Source: Conoideocrella luteorostrata (Eukaryota; Ascomycota; Sordariomycetes; Hypocreales; Clavicipitaceae). From it: a DNA stretch of 64,000 nucleotides. Shown here piece after piece: positions 21,101 through 33,026 of the stretch (positions within the stretch are counted from its first letter, which is position 1; every line of letters starts with the position of its first letter). Position numbers and translations under genes: made by a program. The notes under the pieces were generated by a model, which saw nothing but the letters and a program-made list of their open reading frames with translations, was not told the DNA's origin and searched no databases. The stretch covers positions 1 to 64,000 of the forward strand of contig JASWJB010000222.1 of NCBI GenBank assembly GCA_032433595.1. Direction: 5' to 3'.

Positions 21101-23506
21101 GCCTTTGCGGATTTTCCAACGGAAAAGGTGGCCGGATTCCACATTTTCGCGAGCAATTATGATGTCACTGGAAAGCTATGGTAATGTTGGTTACGGAATG
21201 GTGTACGGAGTACAGAGTAATTTATGGCGGTGCTCAGGGTGACGAGGCACATGTCGAGGTCTCGTTGAAATGCAGGTCTGCAAACGTGGAGCGACGAGGC
21301 CAATTGATATGGTGGCAGTGATTTTGCGAGGCAGTGATCCGTGAATATCCCAAATGCATCATTGGTCCATCTGACACATGCACTCTAGCGCTCACTATTT
21401 TTAAAAAGTCAAGTTGTAGCTATGATAGGTGCTTTCCCTTCTCAACGCCCCTTCTACTGGCTGGAGGTGTCAAGTGCGCATCGTCCGTCGTCATCCACTA
21501 GTCAATCGACATAATATGAGCTGCAGCCTGGTCGATTCACGAGTAATCGGGGAAACTACTCGGAGGCGTTGGGGTAGATGGCGGCGCCTCTGCCTGCACA
21601 GAGCAGAAACTGGGCAAACAACAACATGAGCTGGTGGATGGTGGATGGTTGGTCGTGGTACGTAGCTAGGGCGATGGTACAGGAGAGGGTACGGAGTCCA
21701 TACAGGAAAGCTGTCTCAAGTGGGGTCAGCCGAGACGGAACAGATGCTTCGTTTTTGGTGCTGGGGCAACTAACTAACCAACTCTGCCCTTGGGTTGTTA
21801 CAATAGTGCGGGAGTCATGCCAGCTCAGAGCTTCTCCCCTGTTCTTCCATCCCTGCCAATCGACCACAACTAATAAGCCGCGCCCGCATGCCGTCTTATC
21901 GACCAGTAGCTACCAACTCAGCAACTACTGACAGGGCCAGGCCAGACAAGGTGGTTGGGGGCCACTGAGAAGCGGATGCTTTGTCTCATGAAAATGCCTC
22001 GAGCAGTCAGCGCTGAGTATTGTACGGAGTACGGAGTACATACTCCGTGCGTGCTTCGTACAATAGTGAGTGGCATGAATATGCGGAGGCGTGCTTGTAC
22101 AAGGTTTACCGCACATCATGGGCCTTCTTCGTCTGTAAAATATTGTATTCAGCTTGGATGTGCTTTATCTGTCAAGGATGCCGCGCCTTGACCTTGCTTG
22201 CTTGACCTTGACCCTTGACCACTCTGGCTGACCTTGTCTGCTTGTTCAGCCTCAGAATAGCCGCCGTTCCTGTTCTCTTCTCTTGCACGGAGTCCTGCGT
22301 GCCATGATATTTTCTCTCTGATCCAATTGAGCCTGACCTCACGGTGTGCTTCGGGAACGACCCTTGGTGCATGCCCCCTGATGTTCATGCTGCGTCTTGA
22401 GAGAGTCTGGGTGATCCAACTTCGGCGCGTTGCCACATCTGCACCTCCGTCACAGCTTTTCTCCAACATGCCGTCCCACCTGTCCCCTCGTCCGTATTGA
22501 ATGGAGCTTGTAACTACGTACTCCATACGATCCAGACGGTGCAATCGGCCAATTCTCCACCTGTGACGAAAATACACGGCGTGCTCCATATCAGTACTTA
22601 ACATGATCTGAAGCTCTCGATAAACCTGCATCAGCTTGGATCTGCGCCACGTAATATCTCACAGTCCGCTCGCCGTCTGCGGCTTCTCACTGCCGGCTGG
22701 CTTCGCTTAGGATACCATAGCTTTCCTTGATCAGCTCGTTCAAAGAACTAGCATTTGAACTTGAAGTCCGGGGCATAAAAAAAAACGCGGTTCGGCTTGG
22801 CTGATGGAACGGAAAGCTGGCTCCGACAAAACCCCCCCTGGCACCCAGCTAACTAAAGATCGCATAAGAGCGACATCGTATCACTCCACGTTCAGACCCG
22901 AGTGTGGGTTGGCTCGTGTTGCGTTGCCCGCCCAGCTTATCCGCCCAGCCTTCTTCTACTTGCACTGCCTGACGGCTTCTCTTGAATCTCTTCCTCACGT
23001 CTGGATTTGAAACCCAGTCTTCAATTCTTTTTTAAATCTTTCACCAAGTCCTAGTGACTGGAAAAGCTGTTGTTGTACATATCCCGTCGTCGTTATTGGG
23101 CTTCTAGTAAGTTGGACTCGGCTGGTTTCCACAATTACGCCTCAAACCTGCATTTGCATATCCTCCGCCTCGTTCAAATACAATAATAGGACCCTGCCGT
23201 TTGGGTTGTGATTTCCACACCCCGTCAGATCTTCGCTGCACAGATCCTGCCTTTTCCTAGGAGGGGTGATTGCATATCGCTGTCTTCACTATCAAACCTG
23301 ATCAACCTGCTCAACCATCCAATCACTTCATCGCCTCCTCTTTTCTTGCTCCATGGGCGTCCGCCAAGCATAGGCATTGTTTTTTTTTTAACCTGCAGCT
23401 GCCGTCACTGCTACGTACACCTGCGCATATCTGTTCTTGGACACGCCCGATGGTGTTTAGAGCGTGACTACAAAACACAGCTGTGTCCCGACACATCTTT
23501 TTCACA
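18200..23506. other. 5.3-kb region without a supportable gene
   Basis: Open frames are all under about 160 codons, overlap one another and lack recognisable motifs. Base composition is near 50% GC, so this is not an AT-rich RIP island. It holds five of the ten TACGGAGTA copies (20652, 20739, 21204, 22023, 22030) and a TTGACC-rich stretch near 22186-22222. The last 1 kb (from about 22.8 kb) is pyrimidine-rich and is likely promoter and leader of the gene at 23507. Lineage-specific non-coding RNA or an eroded gene cannot be excluded. Confidence 0.5.
22186..22222. repeat. short CTTGACC-type direct repeats
   Basis: CTTGACC-type units recur four times within about 40 bp, with slight spacing changes. 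Could be a protein-binding cluster or simple-sequence slippage. Confidence 0.6.
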
Positions 23507-25103
23507 ATGTCCAACATGGACTTAATTAGTCACGGCGACATCCGGCTAGAAGCAGGACTACTGGGCACACTGGAAGAAGAAGAGAAGGCGCCTTTTATCT
23601 CATCTGGATTGAAAAAGGACACACCTTCATCGGTGCATGGCCACTCCGACTCTCAACAACCCAGGAAAATGTCTTCATTTAAGCGAGTCACTGTGGTATT
23701 CATGGTGAGCCTACTTGTTGGACTTGGCCTTGCTCTGGCAAAGGACTCCGCTCTTTCCACTTCCTGCAGCACCTGGGCTCGAGGACGCGAAGAAATCCAA
23801 ACAAAGGTTGTTCGATCAGGCTTGCATAAGAGACAGGATGCTCCCTTGACAAATAATACAACATCAGGCCCGTCGACTGAGCGTGGATCTGCTCTCAGCT
23901 CTGAACAGTCGACATCTAGTGCAGTAGTGCCTCCTACTACATCTGCCTGTTAGTCAAATTTACCCTGAGCATACATGGCTATGAATACTAACAAATTTTT
24001 TTCAAGCTGGTTCCGGCTTGTCTACTCCATCATCGCCAGTGAGCTCGTCGTCCGCGTCAACGCCTGTTTCCACCACCACTTCTTCTATCGCTACGTCTCA
24101 GCAACCGACAACTACTATGACAACGATGACGACTCAGCCTCCAACCACGATATCAACCACAATCACCACAAGTCAAGCTGTCACCACAACCACCTCTCCC
24201 AAATCTGGAACCCCTTCCTCTGGTACGTCCACGTCGAGACTTGAGACTGTCTCCAAATCTTCTTCTTCAAGTGTTGTCCAAGTGTCCTCTTCCAGTAGGT
24301 CAACCAAAGCCGAAACTTCTTCTACTTCCTCTTTTACTGCCAGTACTTCTGCCCAGAGTGTTTCGAGTATGTTGTCCTTGCATGTCCCTTGGTCACACTT
24401 AGTCTCTCAGCACTGACTGGGCCTTTGAAACCAAATGAGCACACATTCTTTAGGTGCCACAATTGATTCATTTCGCGAACCTTATCCATACATCCCGTAT
24501 AACCCTAGCACTTTTTCCCATCACCATCCATGTCCCTAATTTTCACTCATTACCCCAGTCTCACAGCCCTTTGGGATCTTTCTATATAGAGCTCTGTCAC
24601 AACTGCGATCAAATGTATAGGGTCTAACGTTTGAAACTTAGCTATCCCTGTTTCCTCCACAACATCTGTACTTCCTGGTGCGTGATACTCGCCATCCCCC
24701 CACAATGCATGTTGAGCTTTGCCGAAACTATTTCTTTTGGATAGGTCATCGGACGCTGGTTTTGATGGCCTGACCTGTGATGAACGATAACTGACTAAAT
24801 TGAATAGCAACAACATCTTCGTCAGACGCGGCTATCAGCTCCACCAAAATGCAGAAAACAATTACTACCGGCCGTGTTTCTACGAGCAGCCCCGTAGCAC
24901 AAGTTCTGACGACTACTTTGCCCAACGGTGGTGGTACTCTCACTATCACTTCTACTTCATGGGTCGCCGTTGTGCCGACTGACAAGGCCACTTCCGGTTC
25001 GGAATCGGGTCCGGGTTTGCAGAATGCGGCTCCCAAATCTGAGGGCCACTTCAAAGCTGTATTCGCAATCGCAGCAGCTACTATCGGTATGCTACTGATA
25101 TAA
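23507..25103 (+). CDS. Ser/Thr-rich membrane or cell-surface protein
   Basis: Modelled as four exons (23507-23948, 24007-24366, 24642-24677, 24808-25103), 377 residues. A 55-residue cytosolic-type N-terminus precedes a hydrophobic helix (VTVVFMVSLLVGLGLALA). Next comes a low-complexity region of Ser, Thr and Pro, then a Gly/Thr segment LPNGGGTLTITSTSWVAVVP and a C-terminal hydrophobic end (AVFAIAAATIGMLLI) after a small-residue stretch, which looks like a GPI-attachment signal. This is the design of fungal wall-linked or stress-sensor-like proteins, but no named domain is visible. The third exon is only 36 nt and the intron before it is 275 nt, so an exon could be missed there. Start is the ATG in the context CACAATGTCC. 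Family not recognised. Confidence 0.65.
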
Positions 25104-25642
25104 AGAGGGACGTAAACCCTGACCTTACTTTTCGTTCACTTGCATTGAGCATTGGGGTACTGTCTTAGCATGACTCGGCGAAATGCATCACTGTTTTGTT
25201 AACTTTCATCTGCTAATGATGTAACGACTTTCCTTTAATACTGTTCAATTGCGCATCTGGAAGAGATGGCAAAAATATAGAATGTTGGCGAGCGAATGCC
25301 ATCAGTGTTTAACATAGAGAAAAACGTTAGGATAGAATGGTCATACACACGGCAGAACGTGGATTGAGATGGCCATGTGGCATTTAATTTGGTCAAGATA
25401 CGCAAGGCATATGGTGGTAAAATTCATACAGATTGGGACAGATTGATGACAATGTTGCAGCCGTGTCCAGAGACAAACCGTGACAGACTTGATTTTGGTG
25501 TATTAAAACGTCAGTGTGTTTTAATCGATGGGGTGTCTCCGTTATCTCATGTATAAAACATATAAAACAAAGAAAAAAAATCGACGCCGCCAACTCCGTA
25601 TCTCCCTTTGCTGTACATCCTTTCATAACATATCGATTGTAT
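25104..25642. other. convergent 3' region
   Basis: Between the Ser/Thr-rich gene and the FAM32A-like gene; nothing recognised. Confidence 0.5.
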
Positions 25643-26109
25643 TTAGCCTGGTCCAATCTTGGGCATGTCGTGATGCTCGCTTAGTTTTGACAGGTACGTA
25701 TTAAGCTCCTCTACACGTTCCTTGTGTGTCTTGAGCATTTCGGGTCTTGAGCTAGACGATTCGGCCATCTTTTGCAACTACATTTGACCAGAAACGTTAG
25801 CCAACTTAAGCCAATGTCCAAGACATGATGGGCACGTGAACGTACGCGCTTCCTCCTGACTTCTTCATATCGTCTCTCTGATTCCGTCTTTTGCACTGTG
25901 GGAGCATCGTCTCCCTCGTGTTTCTCGTTGTCGTCTCTGCCCTCCGTGTCGGGTGCTGGAGGGCTGCCATTGCTCACGATGCCACCGTCTCCAGCGGAAA
26001 TACTTTTCTCCAAGTCGGTCTTGCCCTTCTTCTTCTTTTTCTTCTGGACCTTCGCGCCTTTTAGTTTGAGAGCGCCGCCTCCGATAGCGGTGTAGTCGCC
26101 GGACGGCAT
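25643..26109 (-). CDS. FAM32A-like (DUF1754) nuclear protein
   Basis: Two exons (25846-26109, 25643-25777) give 132 residues. Order of elements matches FAM32A: a short Gly-rich start GGGALKLKG, a lysine block VQKKKKKKGKT, an acidic/Ser linker, then a C-terminal helical part with TESERRYEEVRRKR, MLKTHKERVEELNTYL and the ending LSEHHDMPKIGPG, which is the family's most conserved stretch. In metazoans FAM32A is a stabiliser of the catalytic spliceosome; a similar role here is inferred. The 68-nt intron (GTACGT to TGTAG) is in phase 0, joining RRKR to LQKMAES. Start is the ATG immediately before PSGDYTAI. Divergent from the permease gene with about 700 bp between. Confidence 0.9.
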
Positions 26110-26805
26110 GGTTACTGCCGGCGATGAGAGCGTCCAAGTTGGATGGATTGAGGTCGGCCAAGCGAAGCTTAGGAGGGGCAGAACCATTACTTGCTTAATC
26201 AGACATGCTCGTGCCACGCCATTCCAATTGCTGGAGTGCAGCAGCCACTTGGGCCAATGAGACGACTGGCAAGGCCAAACTCAGAGACAGGGGCCGTGCA
26301 TCCCTAGTCCCGCAGGGCCATTCTTCCCCAATCGTCACTTTCCTTGCTCAAGCCGCTGCTAACCCGTCTCGGCTGGATTCTTGCTCCTCCCGCCCTGACT
26401 TACCTCCTATTAACCAAACAATTCGCCAAGTCAAACCAGTTGATCTCTACAAATGGTTTGGCATCCGACTTGTAGAGGTTACCGACATATCATCGTCTTG
26501 GATTTTGTTATTTGACACTCCGTCATTGTAGATGCAACCCTTTTCGCATTACTACCACGCCACCCACTATTTTTCGCAAACCCCTTGCAGCGGCACGAGT
26601 CCAAATAAACTGTTTCGTCGGCCCGCTACCATCCCGCATTTGCATCCACGAACGTACTCTTCTCTGCCTCACGTCGCCGACATGGATAATACATCTTAGT
26701 CCTTTTATTACCCGTTGAGAATTGGACCTACGCTGCGAACATCGATCGAGTCCGACGCCACGCTAGCCAGAGCACACATAGTGTATACTGAAGGGACCAC
26801 TCGCG
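26110..26805. promoter_or_regulatory. divergent promoter region (FAM32A-like / permease)
   Basis: 696 bp between two start codons. No gene or distinctive element recognised; it presumably carries both promoters. Confidence 0.45.
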
Positions 26806-28692
26806 ATGGCCCCTTATGCTGTACAATCACAGTCGCGAGACTCCCTGGAACTTGCATCGCTCGCGAGCTCGAGCATGGTGAACGATGGAGCTGTGTCGGA
26901 AGTTTCATCGAGACCGAGCATTTCGTCATCACGAAGACTGTCGTTGGTTGAGGAAGAGGATCCCCTCGACGAGGATAACCCGGCGGGGAGGCTCGGCCGA
27001 TCGTACTCGGTATCTTCAACCTTCGACTTCGCTGCAAATTTGTTCCCGCTGAGCTCGACTACGGGTGCGGGAGGATACGCGCCAATTGGAGCGCCAACTT
27101 CTGGGACGCGATCCGGCGGTGCGCTGGGAGCAGGATCATTGGAGAAACACAAGACTTTGACATACCTGAACGGGCTGTCGCTCATCATAGGGCTTATTAT
27201 CGGATCGGGAATATTCTCCTCTCCCAGTCAGATCAGTTCAAAGGTTGGCTCTCCAGGAGCGGCTTTGGTAGTGTGGGTGGTTGCTGGCATATTAGCCTGG
27301 ACTGGAGCGGCTTCCTATGCCGAACTAGGAGGTGCCATACCGCTCAACGGCGGTGCACAGGTTTATCTGGCAAAGACATTTGGTGAACTGGCTGGGTTTC
27401 TGTTCACTTGGACCGCCGTTTTGGTTCTCAAACCAGGCAGCGCTGCAATTATCGCGATAATCATGGGAGAGTACTTTGTGCGCGCCATCATCGGGGCCGA
27501 AGCGGAACACGTGAACCCTTGGGTGAACAAGTCAGTTGCCTTGGTAGGCATATTTTCGGTCACATTGTTTAATTGTATTTCTACGCGGATGGGCACTCGC
27601 ATCAACGACATGCTCATGCTGTTGAAGTTTGTGGCACTGCTGTTCGTTGCCGTGGTCGGCATCGTTGTCGCAGTTACCGGCTACACATTCAACGGCGAAA
27701 AGGATGTTGCTTGGAAAGCGAAGGATTGGTTCAAAGACACGTCGCTGGACCTGTCAAACTGGGCTGTTGCGTTGTATGGCGGCCTGTGGGCATACGACGG
27801 CTGGGACAATGTAAGCACATTAATTTGCCCCGTCGACTGGCCATCGCTGCGTTTTACTGACTGATCAATCCAGACGAATTATGTCGTGGGAGAATTCCGC
27901 AATCCGAGCAGAGATCTTCCTCGAGTAATTCACTCAGCCATGCCATTGGTCATAGTCAGCTACGTGCTGGCGAATGTGGCATACTTTCTCGTGCTGCCTG
28001 TGGAAGAGGTCAATGGCTCTAACACGGTGGCTGTAATGTTTGGTTCCAAGGTGTTTGGATCTATTGGAGCCATCGTCCTTGCACTGGTTGTTAGCGCGAG
28101 CTGTTTGGGAGCTCTCACCTCGTCCACCTTTACCGCTGGCCGTCTGGTCTATGTTGCAGGCAAGGAGGGCTATATCCCGGCAGTTTTTGGAAAGATTGGC
28201 TTCCACAACCAAGATCCGAGCTTGTCAACACAGAGGACCCGGAACTGGCTCTCTCGTAAGCTTCAGCGCTTTTTAGGAGACGATGAAATGGGGCTTTTCT
28301 TCACTCCCGTGTATGCCTTGATCCTGAACGGTGTCATCACTGCTGGCTATTGCATTGTCGGCGAGTTCCCTACCCTCGTTACATTCTACGGCGTCGCAGG
28401 ATACACATTTTACTTTTGTACCGTGCTTGGCCTTATCATCCTACGCGTCAGGGAACCGCAGTTGGAGCGACCATACAAAACTTGGATCACGACGCCTATC
28501 ATCTTTTGCTGCGTCAGCCTTTTCCTGCTCAGCAGAGCCGTCTTTGCGCGGCCGATTCAAACAATGGCAGTGATTGCGTTTGTCGTCGGAGGCATTCCCG
28601 TATATTTCTGGCGCATACATGGGAGAGACACGCTGCGGAAGACCGGTGGGGATGATGGCCGAAGACCATGGTGGCGTTTCTGGAAGTCCTAA
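26806..28692 (+). CDS. LAT-type amino-acid permease (methionine permease-like, APC superfamily)
   Basis: Two exons (26806-27810, 27874-28692) give 607 residues. About 115 cytosolic Ser-rich N-terminal residues precede twelve predicted helices. Helix 1 carries the unwound APC motif IIGSGIFSSPSQI. Other LAT/L-type features are AYDGWDNTNYVVGEFRNP (helix 6 to loop) and SCLGALTSSTFTAGRLVYVAG. In S. cerevisiae the closest described proteins are Mup1/Mup3 (methionine); animal relatives are light subunits of heteromeric exchangers, although fungi lack the heavy chain. Substrate is therefore probably methionine or another neutral amino acid, at the plasma membrane. The 63-nt intron splits the conserved DN/TNY junction in phase 0. 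Start chosen as the first ATG; the hydrophilic tail is typical of fungal members and carries likely phosphorylation sites. Confidence 0.93.
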
Positions 28693-30261
28693 AACCCCGA
28701 GGGCCGAAATTACAGTAAAGCATATGGGCGGCGCAAAAAACAAACAAAACATTTCTTGGGTGTTGGTGTAGCGCTTTTTCGTTGCACGGATGGTTGAATT
28801 CAGAATATCCGAGCACTATGGCATGTACGTTTTTAGAAACAAGCGTTTTGTTGAACACTGGGCATGAGATAGCATTTACCCCATCCGGCCGGTACTGGAC
28901 AATTGTTAATGATGGGGGGGAGGGGGGAGTTGGGACCGAGAAAAGCGGCAAAGAAGGGAAGACTGAGGCGGTGCATTTTGTATTGCTACAGCAGAAATCA
29001 GGAACCAAGTCAATTGGCAAAAATAGCCGCAATGATATTGTAGATGGGCGCTGTTTGGATCGTGAAGCACGAAACGTACGGCCGACAAGTATTGGCAAGC
29101 CTCGCGATCTTAAAGGGGAGGCAATTTATCATTTCCTCCTAACATATGGAGTAACTATGCAGCTACAAACAGGCAGTGGAAAAGTGGAGGGAAACCACAG
29201 AGCAGAGTGGCCGGTTCTCGTGCTACGCTCCCCGCCACCTCCATTCAGAAGCCATGAGCAGCAATGTGTTGGCCAACGCCTCAGTTACAGAGTAGCTTGT
29301 ACCTGCAATCGCCTGGATTCGGGAAGCTTACCGCGTTTAGTTGGACGATTCGCCCGGGTTAGCGGCCGAGATCTAAGACGGGGCTGAAGTTTGCCCGTCT
29401 TATCCTCACAGTGTCGCAGCGCTCATATGCTCCACCCCTGCGCGGAGCAGCGCAGCAGCTGATGCTAGAACCCGGGGCTTTGGGGACGTCCCTGATTTTC
29501 GATTTCGCATCTTGCCCGTGAGTGGCTGAACCGAGCATTCGTTTCCTCTTTCAGCCTGGACGGCGGGTAAGCCGACGATACATACTAGTACGGGCACAGT
29601 GTCCATGGCGCGCATGCTTACCGTCGAGAGCGCCCGGTCCCCCTTCCCCTGTCTGCCTGTTGTGGTTGCAGACCTGCTCTTACATGTCAGTGGACGGTTA
29701 TTACCTGTCAGTGGCGGAATGAATGGCCGAATTGCTGCCCACGTTTGGCCAAGACCGCCACCAGATCGGCACTGAGGCCATGTAAGCTACTTGCCGGCGA
29801 TGACCAGGGGCGGAGATCACAATGCCTCCATTACTTGATCAGCGAGGTGTCAATGTTCAGCTCTTATGCTCGGCTAACTACAACGGGATGCTTGGGTCTG
29901 CCTAGCCAGGGACCAGATGGACCTCTAGTCTAAATCAAAAATAGAATTCTGACGCAGGTGCCGGTGCTCTTACGGCGAGCCGCCTCCACAGCAACCTGTT
30001 CGTTCTTATGAGGTAGCATCGAAGATTGACTGGGCAGTCTACGGTGGGATTGCCCCATCTTACACAGGGCAGAGATTATTTCTCTGGAAAGCGAAGATCC
30101 TTCGGCTTTGGTGCTGGCAGAAAAACTACAAGAAGGGTCGACTCGCCTTTTCGAAATTGAACATCCTCCACTGGCTATTCATCACAACACTCTCTCCCCT
30201 GACTACACAACACAGCACTCGACTAGACACAAAAAAAGCTGTTTAGCACAAGGACTCGAAA
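28693..30261. other. 1.6-kb intergenic region
   Basis: A 201-codon open frame at 28782-29387 shows no family features and is judged chance. A degenerate dispersed motif (ATATGGAGTAACTATGC, about 29144-29160) is present. The last 200 bp are the probable promoter and leader of the NlpC/P60 gene. Confidence 0.5.
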
Positions 30262-30916
30262 ATGAAGTTCACTTCCGTCTTTACCGTTCTCCTCGCTGCT
30301 GGCGCTTACGCCATGCCCACCGCCGAGGTATGCCACAACCCTATCCAATTTCACTCGTCAGACTGACTGAATCCCCTCTAGGTCGATGAAGAGCTTGGCC
30401 TCGAGAAGCGCACCGGGCCCGGCATCGTTGCCGCCGCCGAGAAGATGAAGGGCAAGCCATACGTCTGGGGCGGTGGTGGCTGCAAAGGCCCTACCAAGGG
30501 CGGCTTCGACTGCTCCGGCCTTACCCAATATGCCGTCTGCCAGGCTCAGAAGAAGACCATTCGTACGTGATGTCCCAGGGAGCTCTTGAGAGAAAAAATG
30601 TCTCCCATTATGTTTTCCCTTTTCCCTGCTTGAACGACAGAGCCCCCATGCTGACAAAACCGCAGCTCGCACTGCCCAAACTCAATACCACTCCGGGATG
30701 GGCAAGCACATCCCCCGTGCCCAGGCCAAGGCCGGCGACATGCTCTTCTGGGGCAAGAATGGCGACTGCAAGAACAACGTTGTGCACGTCGGTATCTTTG
30801 TCCGCCCCGGCTGGATGGTCAACGCTGCGCATACTGGTACGCCCGTTCGTGAACAGAAGATCTGGACGTCCAGCGGTGGAGAAAAGATTTGCCCCGATGC
30901 TGTCCGTTTCTGGTAA
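30262..30916 (+). CDS. secreted NlpC/P60-family protein
   Basis: Three exons (30262-30327, 30382-30562, 30666-30916) give 165 residues. A signal peptide (1-17, ending AGAYA) is followed by a possible Kex2 site (LEKR, ending at residue 32) and one NlpC/P60 domain. The catalytic cysteine is in FDCSGLTQYA (C66), the catalytic histidine in NVVHVGIFV (H123), and a third polar residue is likely H138 in NAAHTG. AGDMLFWGKNG matches the core GDLVFW motif. In bacteria this fold cuts the gamma-D-Glu-diaminopimelate bond of peptidoglycan. A fungus has no such polymer, so the protein may attack bacterial walls or have another amidase/peptidase activity. Extra cysteines (C56, C75, C117, C158) suggest disulfides for life outside the cell. 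Introns show it is resident in the fungal genome. Confidence 0.9.
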
Positions 30917-32672
30917 ACCCGTTTGTTGTTGTATAGAGTAGACGAGTAGGCGAGTGGAGGTTGATTTTGTTTCTGCCTCGCCGGCCGAGAGATGTGTTTT
31001 TCGTGGGTATCTCCTGCGGTCTTGGCCCCGTGTTGCGAATATAAGATATGTGTATATATTTCTATGAGTTTGGGATGGGAACCCACGAGGTTTATTGAGC
31101 AGCTTCCTTTCAATCTTATGCTTCTGCGGATGTCTCAACGTATCACATAAACGTGCATTAAAAAGACAAGAAAAAGCCATGCTCGATCTATGATGGGAAA
31201 TCGTACGAAAAACGCCCCCAATCCGAGGTCAAGCCTTGATGTCTAATGCTAAAGAGGCTAAATAACTGATGTGCAAGGCTGAGTGCAAGAAGCTTACAAA
31301 CCCAGTAGTGCTCGCTACGCTGTAAATAAGGAAAAGGCGAGAGAGAGCATATCCACGCGGATTTACCGGTACTTTGACGCGTATACTCTTAGTATCAATA
31401 GCTACGTTGACATCCAATGCAAAACATGTGTCTTGGAGGACGAGCAGTGCAATACTTCCTATACTCTGGCAAACCTGACAAGTCAATCTCTCAATATGAA
31501 TGAAAGATACCTGTGTTTGGGAGGTTGATCAAACACATCATTTCGCGCGTGTCAACCGCCAAGGGGATATTAACAACATGCTGGAAACGCCAAAACGTTG
31601 TTGGCAATAGAGAAGATAAAACCAAGCTCAATGCGGCCCACGGTACAAGACTCGTGTGTATTATAGCCGTGTCTGTTGGCGCAATCGCTGCTTTTGCCTG
31701 CTTGACATCGGGCATTCTCGTCGTCCGCGTCAATCCGCTGGTGGCAATACAGCAAGCCAGCATTACACCCAATTCCGGGTGGTGTCTATCATCGGTTCAC
31801 CAGAGGCGCCAACGGTCAAGTCAGGGCGTTTTGCCGCGTTAAACCCCAGGTGGTGGTTGTACAAGCAGTCGTCGCAATAACTTTCGCGACGCATCTCGCC
31901 TTTTCCTGTTCACCAAGTGGCCACGCCAAGAGTTTCAGGTATACTTATGCCACACTCAGGGTAGCGCTGTGCATGTTAGCTCACTGTGCTGCATAGGCTA
32001 GTCAGACTATCTCGCTTCATTGTAAAGGGTGACTTGTTGATTCAATAATAGACGAGAAGGTTTACCGGCCGACCTACGTTAGTGAAGTAAAGCAGGGAGG
32101 TTCTCTAGGGGATGCTCCTGGGACACGGCTGTCGAGAACTCATTCCGAGCAGCTGTCTCGAGTTGGGAGAGTGTACTTCTGTTTGTCGCCAAGACAGTGC
32201 TGCATTCGGCCTTTGGCTAAAGTATGCTCACGAGCATCTTCATGTTTTAAATTTACATCCAAAGCAGATGTCGAGCACATCATGGTTGTGGTTATAGGTG
32301 TAGGCTGAATTTATCCGCCGCCATGTCCATACTGCTGGTGTTTCTCTGCGCACATTTTGCTGTCATACACTTTTATAGCTGCCAACCTGCTACGGTAGGG
32401 CATTTACAAATACTTAGAGATCTTGTTGACGAGTAGAAGGCGGACAACAGCGGCCGTTGATGGCAGGGGTGATAAAACTGCTTAACACCAATATGATGGC
32501 TAGGGTGATGGTTATCAGGTGCGACATGCTGGAGCCAGTGCGAACGAGATGACGTTTGTGCCAATATTCACTACTGCTATATCCGCTGGGTTCAGTCGTC
32601 AGGAGGCTAACTTGACAGAGGGGGACAATCTCGAGTCGGTTTAATCACACAACTATTGAAGCGGAGATCCAT
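30917..32672. other. gene-poor intergenic stretch
   Basis: No supportable gene. A hydrophobic frame near 31640-31760 looks membrane-like but lacks other features. The sequence leads into the GMC remnant. Confidence 0.45.
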
Positions 32673-33026
32673 ATGTCTTATGTCCTAAAGAGGCTCTGCA
32701 ACATCGCCACTAGAGTCTCGGAAAATTCTCAAAGAATTTCGGCCAACTATATTGTCGTTGGGGCTGGCACCTCCGGACTGTGCAACCATCCCAAATGCTA
32801 TACCCCTCTTAGACTGCCCGATAAAACTGCAAACTAACCAACCTACGACTCACATGGTTTAAACCACACAAAGTTGACTGAAAAATCGCAATATTAGACT
32901 CAACGCTGGGACGTTCGTCGGAGCCACTAGCATGGTCAACAGTATGATCTTCATTCATACGGCTGTACCAAATATTGCCGGTAGAAAACGACTTGACGCT
33001 AAAATATGGGATTGGAATAGTGTTTG
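32673..33026 (+). pseudogene. GMC oxidoreductase remnant (N-terminal FAD domain)
   Basis: Two fragments in the correct order but separated by stops and frame changes. The first (from the ATG at 32673) includes ANYIVVGAGTSGL, the Rossmann GxGxxG motif that begins GMC flavoenzymes. The second (about 32899-33026) reads GTFVGATSMVNSMIFI and, after a short gap, KIWDWNSV, corresponding to the GGSSxVNGM FAD-binding signature and the following WGW region. The spacing of the two fragments is shorter than in an intact enzyme, and the C-terminal substrate domain with the catalytic His is not found. Family members are aryl-alcohol, glucose, methanol and choline oxidases. Clearly dead. Confidence 0.75.

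Noticed and set aside
22149..22631. 160-codon minus-strand open frame in the gene desert
   Set aside because: Runs through the CTTGACC repeats, has no motif, and partly overlaps another frame of similar length.
28782..29387. 201-codon plus-strand open frame after the permease
   Set aside because: No domain, no splice partner; contains a degenerate copy of the intergenic motif and G-rich low complexity.
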